Shown: one piece after another, positions 8,701 to 15,342 of the stretch | How the letters are laid out: the number at the start of each line of letters is the position of its first letter | Numbering within the stretch: position 1 is the stretch's first letter | NCBI RefSeq assembly: GCF_002379585.1 | Contig: NZ_DFUE01000034.1 | Span: 1-21,440 of the forward strand | Direction: 5' to 3' | Source of the DNA: Pseudomonas sp. UBA4194 | Lineage (GTDB): Bacteria > Pseudomonadota > Gammaproteobacteria > Pseudomonadales > Pseudomonadaceae | Length of the DNA stretch: 21,440 nucleotides | The notes under the pieces: generated by a model | The model's database searches: none | What the model was told of the DNA's origin: nothing | The model's input: the letters and a program-made list of their open reading frames with translations, nothing else | Position numbers and translations under genes: made by a program

Positions 8701-11265
8701 CTGGCGGATTTCGCTACCGCTGACCTCTCCACCAGCACTGCCCATGGCTCGCTGATAGTCACTGGCTACGATGCAGCCAGCGGCACGCTGTTCTACACCT
8801 ACCAGCTCAAGGACAACGTCATCCATGACATCGGCAGCGGCGACGGCGCGGGTGCCAACATCGATGCCGAGCAATTCGAAGTGGTGGCCGTGGACCGGGA
8901 CGGTTCGCGGGATTCGGCGTCTTTCACGGTCAATATCATCGACGATGTGCCGGTGGCCGACAGCATCGAACGCACGGTCAACGCCGGCACCATGGACAGC
9001 AACCTGGTCATCGTGCTGGACGTGTCCAACAGCATGAACGACCCCTCGCGCGTCGGTAACCTCAGCCGCCTGGACCTGGCCAAACAGTCCATCGGTTTGC
9101 TGCTGGACCAGTACGCCGACCTGGGCAACGTGTCGGTGCAGCTGGTCGCGTTCAACAACAAGATCAACGCCGTGACCAGCGAATGGGTTTCGGTGGCGCA
9201 GGCCAAGCAGGACCTGGCTGGGCTGACTGCCGGTGGTGGCACCAACTACGACTACGCCTTGCAGGGTGCCCGCGATGCCTACGACACCACGCTGGGCAAG
9301 ATCAGCGGTGGCCAGAACCTGACGTACTTCTTCTCCGACGGCAACCCGACCCTGTCCAGCGACTACGACCGGGTAGATCTCAGCGTTGGCCAGTCCGGCA
9401 TTCGGACCGATGAGGATCGCGGCGATGGCATCCTCGGCAGGGAAGTCACCGATTGGCACAGCTTCCTGGAAACCAACCAGATCAAGGCATTCGCGATCGG
9501 CTTGGGCATCAGCGCCAACCAGTACTATCTGCAACCGGTGGGCTACGACGGCGTACTCAAGCAGAGCGTGGCACCTCAGGTGGTCACCGAGTTGGGCCAA
9601 CTCGACGCCGTGCTTGCCGACACCGTGCAGGGCGCACGGCTGACCGGCAGCCTGCTGGACGACAGCACGCTGGGCGCCGACGGCGGCTACATCAAGGCCA
9701 TCTCGCTGGATGGCAATTACTTCGTCTACGACCCGGCCACCATGAGCGATCACGTGCTGGAGGTCGAGACGCCCAAGGGCGGGCAATTGACCGTCGATAT
9801 GCAGACCGGCGCCTACGTCTATCTGCCGCCGGCCCTGGCGGCAGGCACCTCGTTGACCGACACCGTTGGCTTCGTATTGATCGATGGCGATGGCGACAGT
9901 GCGGCTTCCGAGCTGGTGATCACTGTGCAGACCGACAATGCACCTATCGCTGTGGCCGATGACGTGGTGACCAACATCCTGTCGGCGGACATCGTGGTGC
10001 CCAGCGAGGTGCTGCTGGCCAACGACAGTGGTCGTGGCGCACTGCAGACGTCGGCGGCAACGGTAGACACCGGTTGGACCACGCGCATGGCCGACTTCGG
10101 CCGAGGCGAGGCGCAGACCATCGACATGACCGACACCCGCCTGAAGGAATTGCGCCTTGCTCGCGGCGAGTTCAATGCACTGAACGGCAGCCTGACGGCG
10201 TTGGTCGTGGTCAGTGGCCTGTTGGGTGCGGTAGGCACGGCAACGGCCACCGACACCTTCAGCGTGCAATTAAACAAGGGCGAAAGTCTGGAGCTGGATC
10301 ACAATCTGGCCGCCAGCCAGGTCGGCCTGGAGTGGCGCCTGGTGGGTGGCGACGGCTGGCACGCCATCGCCGACGGCAATGGGTTCACGGCTGACGACAG
10401 CGGCCAGTATCAGGTGCGCGTGACCAATCTGGCGGACGCCGATGGCAGCGCCCAGGGCGAGGCGTATAACCTCACCCTCGGTCTGACTCCCGACGTGCCT
10501 GCCGACGCTCATGCCACCTACGCGCTCACCGACGCCCAGGGCGAAAGCACCAACGGTGCGCTGACCATCAGCTATCAGGCTGGCCAGACCCTGCATGCCA
10601 TTCATCCTGACGATACCCTGCTGGGCGGCAGTGGTGATGACATTCTGGTGGGCGCAGAGGGCGACAACTACATGGACGGCGGGGCGGGCAACGACACGGC
10701 CAGCTATGCCACTGCCAAGGCCGGGGTCGTGGTGGATCTGAGCCAGACGGGCTATCAGAACACCCAGGGCGCGGGGCTGGACAAGCTGGTGTCGATCGAG
10801 AACCTGATCGGCTCCGACTTCAACGACACCCTCACGGGCAACGACCAGGACAACGTGCTGCACGGCGGCCTGGGCGATGACATCCTGACGGGGGGTGGCG
10901 GCAGCGATACCTTCGTGTGGGGCAGGGGCGAGACCGGTCACGATACCGTGACCGACTTCCAGGGCGGGCAAGACACCCTCGACCTGTCGCAGTTGTTGCA
11001 GGGCATGGGCGCCACCGGCAATACCCTGGATGAGTTCCTCAGCTTCAAGGTCACCGGCAGCGGCAGCGAGCTGACTTCCACCATCGAAGTCGGCAGCCTG
11101 GCCGATGGCTCGGCCGCGCAAAGTATCGACCTGCTGCATTACGACATCACCAGCAAATACGGGATCAGCACCGGCGCCGACGGTTACGTGGCGGGCGGGC
11201 AGGACACCGCCAGCCTGATCACGCAGATGGTGAGTGACCATTCGTTGAAGGTGGATACGGTTTAA
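5710..11265 (+). CDS. Large RTX adhesin with N-terminal retention module (LapA/LapF/MapA family)
   Basis: This 1851-residue, acidic, Gly/Asp/Thr-rich protein is probably the cell-surface biofilm adhesin secreted by the divergent type I system. Residues 1-110 form the retention module (MAKLIGVVSKVIGQAF, then VEGDRLYAGEQL). A TAAG LapG-type cleavage site follows at 115-118 and a Pro/Gly-rich linker runs to about 196. Residues 197-1081 hold alternating domains. Type A (T1SS-143-like) lies at about 197-336, 445-580, 689-828 and 941-1081; type B (VCBS/cadherin-like, with VLDND and DADGDTSTATL) at 337-444, 581-688 and 829-940. A von Willebrand A domain (1097-1306) has MIDAS residues D1104, S1106, S1108, T1178 and D1210. 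Another VCBS-like domain (about 1314-1415) and a PPC-like region (about 1416-1625) come next. RTX repeats GGSGDDILVG lie at 1638-1668 and 1698-1740, then the C-terminal secretion signal. It is short beside LapA or LapF of several thousand residues, and I found a single Cys (C947). The opening resembles LapF/MapA more than LapA, so no symbol is given. Confidence 0.93.
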   Translation: MAKLIGVVSKVIGQAFAISSDGVRRVLVEGDRLYAGEQLDTGAAGAVAVRMQNGAELTLGRGSSLTLSENLLAGQAPDIQAPDATVPSDQQLSDVERLQQAIAAGADPTQTGEATAAGPAVTGTGGDAGGGHSFVLLTPTGGAVDPTVGFPTEGLTGQILLPELFVNDVVDDLDADPDAPLLPPDEVDPGAPPPVDNEVTLNGLDVSAGEIDVNEANLPDGSASNGAALTQTGTFTVLAPDGLASLVVGGVTVISAGQPSGIGQSITTALGNTLVITGYNPQTGELTYSFTLTGNDQHAPGDGTNTLGESIVVVATDSDGDQSTGSLDINILDDVPLAVDDTNAATANDNNLVLTGTVLDNDVQGADRIPSGPITPATLTGTYGTLVLAADGTYTYTLNTSDADFVLLRGGGSGTESFTYTLNDADGDTSTATLTLDILNQNDPVIIGSLGVDGGEQIVSEANLSGGSAPNAALLTKTGTFTITANDGLDVLTIDGVRVIEGGALSVTSVVGQLGNTLTITGYDPQTGVLSYSYTLSGSETHNPGEGANQLSEDFRVTATDYDGDTDLAWLNIRIQDDTPTARDDGNSGTATENSLVLTGNVLDNDTQGADRIAAGPITPATLIGTYGTLVLAADGSYTYTLDKSDPQFIALHGGGVGSESFQYTLSDADGDTSTATLTLNILNENDPVIIRNLGIDGGELEFNESHLALGSEPNAAFLTDHSSFRIEAKDGLKTLIIDDTTIIENGVMVNNTVVGQLGNTLTILDYNPATGLVRYSYTLSEAEAHNQTDANTQLSEDFRVTAIDYNASGPGDSDFAWLNVRITDDTPQARNDANDEVASASNRVLSGDVLGNDTQGADRIAIGAGTGPITAGTFVGQYGTLVLAADGSYTYTLDPSSASFNALNGRQQGTERFEYTLNDADGDTSTATLTLDVQGGNDPVSITIDCSQMNVYEKFLADGSTPNAQGTLVNGTLKVTALDSLQTLTVGGIEVIKGGLLADFATADLSTSTAHGSLIVTGYDAASGTLFYTYQLKDNVIHDIGSGDGAGANIDAEQFEVVAVDRDGSRDSASFTVNIIDDVPVADSIERTVNAGTMDSNLVIVLDVSNSMNDPSRVGNLSRLDLAKQSIGLLLDQYADLGNVSVQLVAFNNKINAVTSEWVSVAQAKQDLAGLTAGGGTNYDYALQGARDAYDTTLGKISGGQNLTYFFSDGNPTLSSDYDRVDLSVGQSGIRTDEDRGDGILGREVTDWHSFLETNQIKAFAIGLGISANQYYLQPVGYDGVLKQSVAPQVVTELGQLDAVLADTVQGARLTGSLLDDSTLGADGGYIKAISLDGNYFVYDPATMSDHVLEVETPKGGQLTVDMQTGAYVYLPPALAAGTSLTDTVGFVLIDGDGDSAASELVITVQTDNAPIAVADDVVTNILSADIVVPSEVLLANDSGRGALQTSAATVDTGWTTRMADFGRGEAQTIDMTDTRLKELRLARGEFNALNGSLTALVVVSGLLGAVGTATATDTFSVQLNKGESLELDHNLAASQVGLEWRLVGGDGWHAIADGNGFTADDSGQYQVRVTNLADADGSAQGEAYNLTLGLTPDVPADAHATYALTDAQGESTNGALTISYQAGQTLHAIHPDDTLLGGSGDDILVGAEGDNYMDGGAGNDTASYATAKAGVVVDLSQTGYQNTQGAGLDKLVSIENLIGSDFNDTLTGNDQDNVLHGGLGDDILTGGGGSDTFVWGRGETGHDTVTDFQGGQDTLDLSQLLQGMGATGNTLDEFLSFKVTGSGSELTSTIEVGSLADGSAAQSIDLLHYDITSKYGISTGADGYVAGGQDTASLITQMVSDHSLKVDTV
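6052..6063 (+). other. Predicted LapG cleavage motif TAAG in the adhesin
   Basis: Codons for residues 115-118 read T-A-A-G within EATAAGPAV. Cleavage would be between A116 and A117. In LapA of P. fluorescens, LapG cuts a TAAG-type site between two alanines near residue 108, so motif and distance from the N-terminus both agree. The presence of lapG and lapD 2-8 kb away supports the site being functional. Confidence 0.8.
6298..8952 (+). repeat. Coding tandem repeat of about 245-250 codons, three and a half units
   Basis: Four type-A domains begin near 6298, 7042, 7774 and 8530, and three type-B domains lie between them, giving a period of roughly 735-755 bases. Similarity shows at the DNA level. 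For example, GGCACGCTGGTGCTGGCGGC recurs in units two and three, and GACGCCGACGGCGA- recurs in the B domains. Such in-frame repeats can gain or lose units by recombination and may be collapsed in short-read assemblies. Confidence 0.85.
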
Positions 11266-11273
11266 CGCGAGGA

Positions 11274-11299
11274 GGTGGCTGCTCGCACAACAAGCCACC
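11274..11299 (+). terminator. Weak hairpin just after the adhesin stop
   Basis: GGTGGCT (11274-11280) pairs with AGCCACC (11293-11299) around a 12-base loop, beginning nine bases after the stop codon. No T-run follows, so this is not a classic intrinsic terminator. It may protect the 3' end or act together with the REPIN downstream. Confidence 0.3.
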
Positions 11300-11314
11300 A
11301 CACCCTCCGGCTCC

Positions 11315-11400
11315 TGCCACCCACAGGATGCCTGTTGGATGTGCTCTGGCTCCCCGCTGCCACCCACAGGATGCCTGTTGGATGTGCTCCGGCCCACCGC
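11315..11400. repeat. 43-bp tandem repeat, two full units plus a partial copy past the REPIN
   Basis: Unit one (11315-11357) and unit two (11358-11400) agree at 40 of 43 bases; both begin TGCCACCCACAGGATGCCTG. A related stretch resumes after the REPIN at 11518-11556 (CTGTTGGATGTTGCTCCGGC, then CACCGCTGCCACCCACAGG). The REPIN therefore seems embedded in, or to have spawned, this small satellite. No coding function is apparent. Confidence 0.8.
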
Positions 11401-11405
11401 GGTCC

Positions 11406-11509
11406 TGTGGGAGCGGGTTCTACCCGCGATGGGGCCGGAACTGCCCATATATGCTCGGAATCCAGCGCTGAACACACCGGCCCCATCGCGGGCAGAGCCC
11501 GCTCCCACA
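11406..11509. repeat. REPIN (two inverted REP sequences) between convergent genes
   Basis: The 33-base REP at 11406-11438 (TGTGGGAGCGGGTTCTACCC, then GCGATGGGGCCGG) is matched in inverted orientation at 11477-11509 with two differences, separated by 38 bases. Each REP is itself a hairpin, GCGGG...CCCGC. This is the typical Pseudomonas REPIN, a non-autonomous element moved in trans by a RAYT transposase; no RAYT is in this window. It sits between the convergent ends of the adhesin gene and lapD, where it may limit read-through from both sides. Confidence 0.85.
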
Positions 11510-11566
11510 TGGGATTTCTGTTGGATGTTGCTCCGGCTCACCGCTGCCACCCACAGGGACGTATCA

Positions 11567-13510
11567 TCAGTCGGCGGCTTTGGGGGCGCCGAGGTGGCGG
11601 CCCATGGCGCCTTGCAAGCCGAGCTGGCAGATGACTCGCAGCTCTTCCTCTGTCTCCACCATCTCCGCGATCAACGGCAGATCGATGCTGTTGGTCGCGC
11701 GAAAGATGGCTTCGATGAACATTTTCTTGTCCGCGTGCCGATCGATCCCGCGGATATAGCTGCCGTCGATTTTCAGATGCGCCAACCCCAGGTGCGTCAG
11801 GTTGCCAATCTGGCTGAAGCGCCCACCAAAGTGCTGCAGGCCGAAGCGGTAGCCGGTATCGCGCAGGCGCTGGCTGAGCTGCTGCAGTTCGGCGGCCGGG
11901 GGCAGGTGGCGTTCATCTGCCTCAAGCGTCAGCCAATGGGCCTGCCCTGGACAGGCGGCCAGCAATTGCAGCACCTGTTCGAGGCTGGCAGGGTCACGCA
12001 GGGTGCTGGCCGACAGGCTCAGGGCCAGCGAGCGGGGCGTATGGTGCAGCGTGTCCAGCGTTTGCTGCAGCATCACCAGGTCGAAACGGCTGGCCCATCC
12101 CAGTCGCTCGACCCAAGGCAGGAAATGCCCCGCGGCGATAGGCTGGCCTTGCCCATCGAGCAATCGAGCCAGCACCTTGTGATGCAGCACCTGAGTGGGC
12201 TCGGCGCAGCTGACCACCGGTTGCAGATAGAGCAGCAGCTGCCGCCGCTGCAGAGCGCTGTCGATCAGTTGGTGCCAGTCCTGCTGGACCTGCACAGGCG
12301 CCGGCCCGGTGTCGGCGAGCAGCGCCCAGGGCTGGTTGGGGTGGTGCTGCGCCTGGGCCAGTGCCTGATCCATGCGCAACATCAACTCCTGCAGGCTCTG
12401 CCCAGGCGTATAGGGCACTACACCCAGAAAGCCCACGGGAGTCTGATCGCTGGCACCGGTCGTGCGCAGGTTCTCCAACGCCGCGCTCAGTTCGCTGGCA
12501 AGGCGTTGCGCGTCGACGGCTTGCATGACCGGCGCAAGCAGGCTGAACTCGCCACCCCGATTGCGTGCGGCCAGCCAGCCAGCGCGGTCGGAGGGCTGCA
12601 GTTGCCGCTCGAGCAGCTCGGCCACCGCGCACAGCAGGGCGTCCACACGCTGACCGCCCAGGCGTTGATTCAAGCCAGCCAAATCATTGAGCCGCAGCAT
12701 CACCAGGAAGCCCTGGCTGTTGCTTTCCTGCGGTAGCAGATCGTTGGCCAAGCGCGCCTCTAGCAGGCGGCGGTTGGCAAGGCCGGTAAGGCTGTCCTGA
12801 AAGGACGCCTTGAGCAACTGCTCACTTCGCAGCGCTTCTTCGGCAAACAGCGCTTTGAGCTTTTCGACCATCTGATTCATCGCCAGCACTACCCGGCGCA
12901 GCTCGGGCGTGCGCGGGGCTTTCGGCGCGGTGACGAATTCGCGCTGGCTGATCGCTTCGGCCTGGCGAGCCATCTGATCCAGCGGGCGCAACTGGCGGCG
13001 CAACAACCACCCTCCGAGCAGGGCGCTCAACGATGCGCACAAGGTCAGCCAGGCCAGGCTGCCCACTGCGCTGTCCCACAGTTTGGCCAAGGCGAATTGC
13101 GGGTTGCTCTGCACCTCGATGCGCGCAGCCTGTTGCCAGCCGCGCATCAGCAACGCGTCGCCACCCTGAGGACGCAGCGCGACCAGTTGCTCGAACCAGT
13201 CCGGTACGCCCGCGCTGTCAGCGTCGATGGCCCGCTCGACCAACACGTTATCTTCGCGCAGGTCGATCACCCGGATGCGGGAAAAATAGCCGCTGTCGAA
13301 GATGGAGCTGACCATCAACTCAAGCATCGCCGGGTCATCCACATGAGGCGTGAGCGACAGCCCCAGGGCCGTGGCGGCATCCTGAGCATGGGAGCGCAAC
13401 TGGCCAAGCATCTGCTCCCGTGAGGTTTCCAGACCCACCAGAAAACTACCGCTGAAGGCCACCAGCAGAAACACGCAGATCGCCAGGAACAGTTGCTTGA
13501 GTAACGACAT
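11567..13510 (-). CDS. lapD: LapD, inner-membrane c-di-GMP receptor controlling LapG
   Basis: This 647-residue protein signals from inside to outside: cytoplasmic c-di-GMP makes its periplasmic domain bind LapG so that the adhesin is not cut. TM1 is at about 5-25. The periplasmic output domain (26-150) contains the conserved W125 in RGWQQ. TM2 is at about 151-170, HAMP with RRQLRPLDQMARQAEAIS at 171-225, then a signalling helix. The GGDEF domain reads RGGEF (318-322) and the EAL motif reads KVL (445-447). Both are degenerate in the way known for LapD, so it should bind but neither make nor cleave c-di-GMP. The start at 13510 is chosen because AAGGAG lies six bases upstream (13517-13522); ten codons further upstream are open but lack support. 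Its ribosome site overlaps the lapG stop, so the pair is coupled. Confidence 0.95.
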   Translation of the reverse strand: MSLLKQLFLAICVFLLVAFSGSFLVGLETSREQMLGQLRSHAQDAATALGLSLTPHVDDPAMLELMVSSIFDSGYFSRIRVIDLREDNVLVERAIDADSAGVPDWFEQLVALRPQGGDALLMRGWQQAARIEVQSNPQFALAKLWDSAVGSLAWLTLCASLSALLGGWLLRRQLRPLDQMARQAEAISQREFVTAPKAPRTPELRRVVLAMNQMVEKLKALFAEEALRSEQLLKASFQDSLTGLANRRLLEARLANDLLPQESNSQGFLVMLRLNDLAGLNQRLGGQRVDALLCAVAELLERQLQPSDRAGWLAARNRGGEFSLLAPVMQAVDAQRLASELSAALENLRTTGASDQTPVGFLGVVPYTPGQSLQELMLRMDQALAQAQHHPNQPWALLADTGPAPVQVQQDWHQLIDSALQRRQLLLYLQPVVSCAEPTQVLHHKVLARLLDGQGQPIAAGHFLPWVERLGWASRFDLVMLQQTLDTLHHTPRSLALSLSASTLRDPASLEQVLQLLAACPGQAHWLTLEADERHLPPAAELQQLSQRLRDTGYRFGLQHFGGRFSQIGNLTHLGLAHLKIDGSYIRGIDRHADKKMFIEAIFRATNSIDLPLIAEMVETEEELRVICQLGLQGAMGRHLGAPKAAD

Positions 13511-13520
13511 GGATGGCTCC

Positions 13521-14228
13521 TTATCCTTGGCCCACGGCAAAGCCTTCGGCCCGCATCTTGTTCAGCAGGTCTTGCCAGCGCGAGAGTTTTTTCGAGTCGC
13601 CGGTGCGCCTGTCACCGCCCGCACCGGGCAGGTACAGGCCTTCGGCGTTGAAGGCGTAGACCGGCAGCAGATCGGCGCGTTGCGACGCCGGTCGGATGTC
13701 GCCGATCAGGTTGTCGAGCACCAGGGGTTCGGCTTCGGCGCTGGCGTAATAGGTCAGTACCATGTGCGCCTGGTTCTGGCGCAGCGCCTTGACGTAGGTG
13801 ATGCGCAGTTTTTCGCTGGGCACGCCCAGGCGCCTGAGGCTGATGTACTTGGCGATGGCGTAGTCTTCGCAGTCGGCTGCGCCCTTGATGAGGGCCTCGA
13901 CGGGGGTGGCCCAGTAGTCGGCCTGACGCCATATGCGCGTGTCATCCTGAAAGCTCAACTGCTGATTGAAGAAGCGGTTGACGGCTTCGAGCTGGGCGCG
14001 TTCGGGTTGGGAATCGTTGGCTTCAAGCAATTGCGACCAGGCGCGGATACGCTCCTGGCCGGGCCCCAGTGCGCCATAGCGGCTCTGCGCGGCACTGAGA
14101 ATACTGGCAAAGTCCCATTTGCCCCACACCTCCCCCAGGCACGCGACGCTCAGCCCCAGGCACAGCACCGCACACCCGACCGCGAGCCGGTGCGAAGGCC
14201 ATCCATGACTGCGCGGGCGCGGGGGCAT
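13521..14228 (-). CDS. lapG: LapG, periplasmic Ca-dependent cysteine protease
   Basis: LapG is a transglutaminase-like cysteine protease that cuts the retention module and releases the adhesin from the cell surface when c-di-GMP is low. From the ATG at 14228 it has 235 residues, with a hydrophobic export segment at about 15-32. The catalytic triad is C120 in AADCEDYAIAKY, H155 in NQAHMVLTYY and D172 in LVLDNLIGDI. D119 and E121 flank the Cys where LapG proteins bind calcium. The reading frame is open to 14351, but the extra 41 residues read through a REP-containing spacer and are not protein-like, so the internal ATG is preferred. The gene lies 10 bases before lapD in one operon. Confidence 0.94.
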   Translation of the reverse strand: MPPRPRSHGWPSHRLAVGCAVLCLGLSVACLGEVWGKWDFASILSAAQSRYGALGPGQERIRAWSQLLEANDSQPERAQLEAVNRFFNQQLSFQDDTRIWRQADYWATPVEALIKGAADCEDYAIAKYISLRRLGVPSEKLRITYVKALRQNQAHMVLTYYASAEAEPLVLDNLIGDIRPASQRADLLPVYAFNAEGLYLPGAGGDRRTGDSKKLSRWQDLLNKMRAEGFAVGQG

Positions 14229-14318
14229 TGTCGGTGCTCTCGGGTGCGGGTCTCTGGAGTGTAGGAGAGGGAGCAGCAGCAAGGGTGAAAATGATCTTTC
14301 GCGGCCGGTCCTTGGATC

Positions 14319-14343
14319 TGTGGGAGCGGGTTCTACCCGCGAT
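14319..14343. repeat. Single REP sequence upstream of lapG
   Basis: TGTGGGAGCGGGTTCTACCC followed by GCGAT is identical to the core of the REP at 11406. It is followed by a small inverted repeat TAGGCG (14343-14348) / CGCCTA that runs into the end of the DUF454 gene. No second inverted REP is seen nearby. It separates the DUF454 transcript from lapG and may reduce co-transcription of the two. Confidence 0.8.
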
Positions 14344-14364
14344 AGGCGCAACGCGGTGTCACGC

Positions 14365-14754
14365 CTACCGCCTGGTTTTCTGCCGCAACAGATACACGGT
14401 CACCGCGACAGCGCTCACCAGCATCAACCCTTGAGCCCACGGCAACGGCACTAACCAGCAGGAAACCCCGATACTCACCCACATCGAGCCAATCGCCAGG
14501 ACCTTGGCCTTCAGCGGAATGCCTTCGCCGCTCTGGTAACTGCGCACCAGCGGCCCGAACACGCGGTGCTCGAGCAACCAGCCATGAAATCGCGGAGAGC
14601 TTCGGGCGAAACAGGCCGCGGCCAGCAGCAGGAAGGGAGTGGTGGGCATTACCGGCAGGAAAATACCGATAACGCCGAGGGCGACGCTGACACAGCCGAC
14701 GCCCAGCAGCAGATAGCGCAGCCATGCAGGCCTGGCTGGCCGCACGGCAGACAC
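14365..14754 (-). CDS. DUF454 (YbaN-type) small inner-membrane protein
   Basis: This 129-residue membrane protein has four hydrophobic segments in two pairs (about 13-30, 33-48, 87-103 and 106-122). Between them are the family stretches FLPVMPTTPFLLLAAACF and SPRFHGWLLEHRVFGPLVR, followed by IPLKAKVLA. These match the YbaN/DUF454 family, whose function is not established. The start is GTG at 14754, directly abutting the stop of the upstream gene (TGAGTG). There is no clear Shine-Dalgarno sequence, so translation is probably coupled to that gene. No alternative Met start preserves the first membrane helix. Confidence 0.85.
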   Translation of the reverse strand: MSAVRPARPAWLRYLLLGVGCVSVALGVIGIFLPVMPTTPFLLLAAACFARSSPRFHGWLLEHRVFGPLVRSYQSGEGIPLKAKVLAIGSMWVSIGVSCWLVPLPWAQGLMLVSAVAVTVYLLRQKTRR

Positions 14755-15342
14755 TCAGTGATGACGTGGCTTGAGGATCGCAGGCTTTTCGTCCGGGGCG
14801 TTGCACAGCAGGTAGAGTGCAGTCAGCGCTTCCGGAATCTGGACGATCATGTCGTCCATGAGGTTGGCGTCGGCGGCGATGTCGGAAAACTCCGGCTGCT
14901 CGTCGAACAGGCCCGAGCCCACCATGATCGGCAACAGCATCTCGCTGACTTCTTCCTCGGCGGTTTCGAACCAGGCGGCCTCGCGCAGGAATACGCCCTC
15001 CATGAAACCGATGCACCAGCCACGCAGGTCCGAGTCGTCCGGCTCTTCACCCAGATCCAGGTCGCAGGGCAGTTCGAATTCCTCGTCGCTGGCCAGCTGG
15101 CGGGCAATGTGCGCCTTGAGCTGGATCAGCGTGCCTTCGATTTCGGCGCGCTGGGCGTCGTCGGCGTAGTGCGGCGGCTCGGCGAACAGGGCGTCGATCC
15201 ATTCGCGCTCGGGGACGTCTTCGGCGCAGATGGACAGGGCGGTCAGGTAGCCGTGGGCGGCGACGTAGTCCAGCGCCTCGTCATGCAGCTCGTCGGCGTC
15301 GAGGAAGGCTTGCAGGCGGGTCAGTTGCTCGGCGAAGGACAT
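14755..15342 (-). CDS. UPF0149 / YecA-YgfB family protein
   Basis: This 195-residue, strongly acidic cytoplasmic protein has the UPF0149 pattern: an early helix LTRLQAFLDADELHDEALDY, then HGYLTALSIC, WCIGFMEGVFL and a C-terminal LTALYLLCNAPDE. It ends in KPRHH and lacks the C-terminal SEC-C zinc motif found in some YecA proteins. The biochemical role of this branch is unclear. The start is ATG at 15342, with AAGG ten bases upstream. It is divergent from recQ across 258 bases and in one unit with the DUF454 gene. Confidence 0.85.
   Translation of the reverse strand: MSFAEQLTRLQAFLDADELHDEALDYVAAHGYLTALSICAEDVPEREWIDALFAEPPHYADDAQRAEIEGTLIQLKAHIARQLASDEEFELPCDLDLGEEPDDSDLRGWCIGFMEGVFLREAAWFETAEEEVSEMLLPIMVGSGLFDEQPEFSDIAADANLMDDMIVQIPEALTALYLLCNAPDEKPAILKPRHH

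Noticed and set aside
5671..10269. Two long minus-strand open frames (734 and 796 codons) opposite the adhesin gene
   Set aside because: They are explained by the biased, repetitive GC-rich codons of the adhesin. Their translations are low-complexity (V, G, Q, H-rich) with no domains.
11315..11560. CRISPR-like repeat pattern
   Set aside because: The units are directly tandem with no variable spacers, and the larger repeats are inverted REPs. There are no cas genes.
11262..11634. Short open frames on both strands in the adhesin-lapD gap
   Set aside because: They consist of translated REP and 43-bp repeat sequence, with no ribosome sites.
14229..14351. Longer start for LapG (41 extra residues)
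   Set aside because: The extension is translated from a REP-containing spacer, is Pro/Arg-rich, and would bury the export signal. The ATG at 14228 gives a normal LapG.
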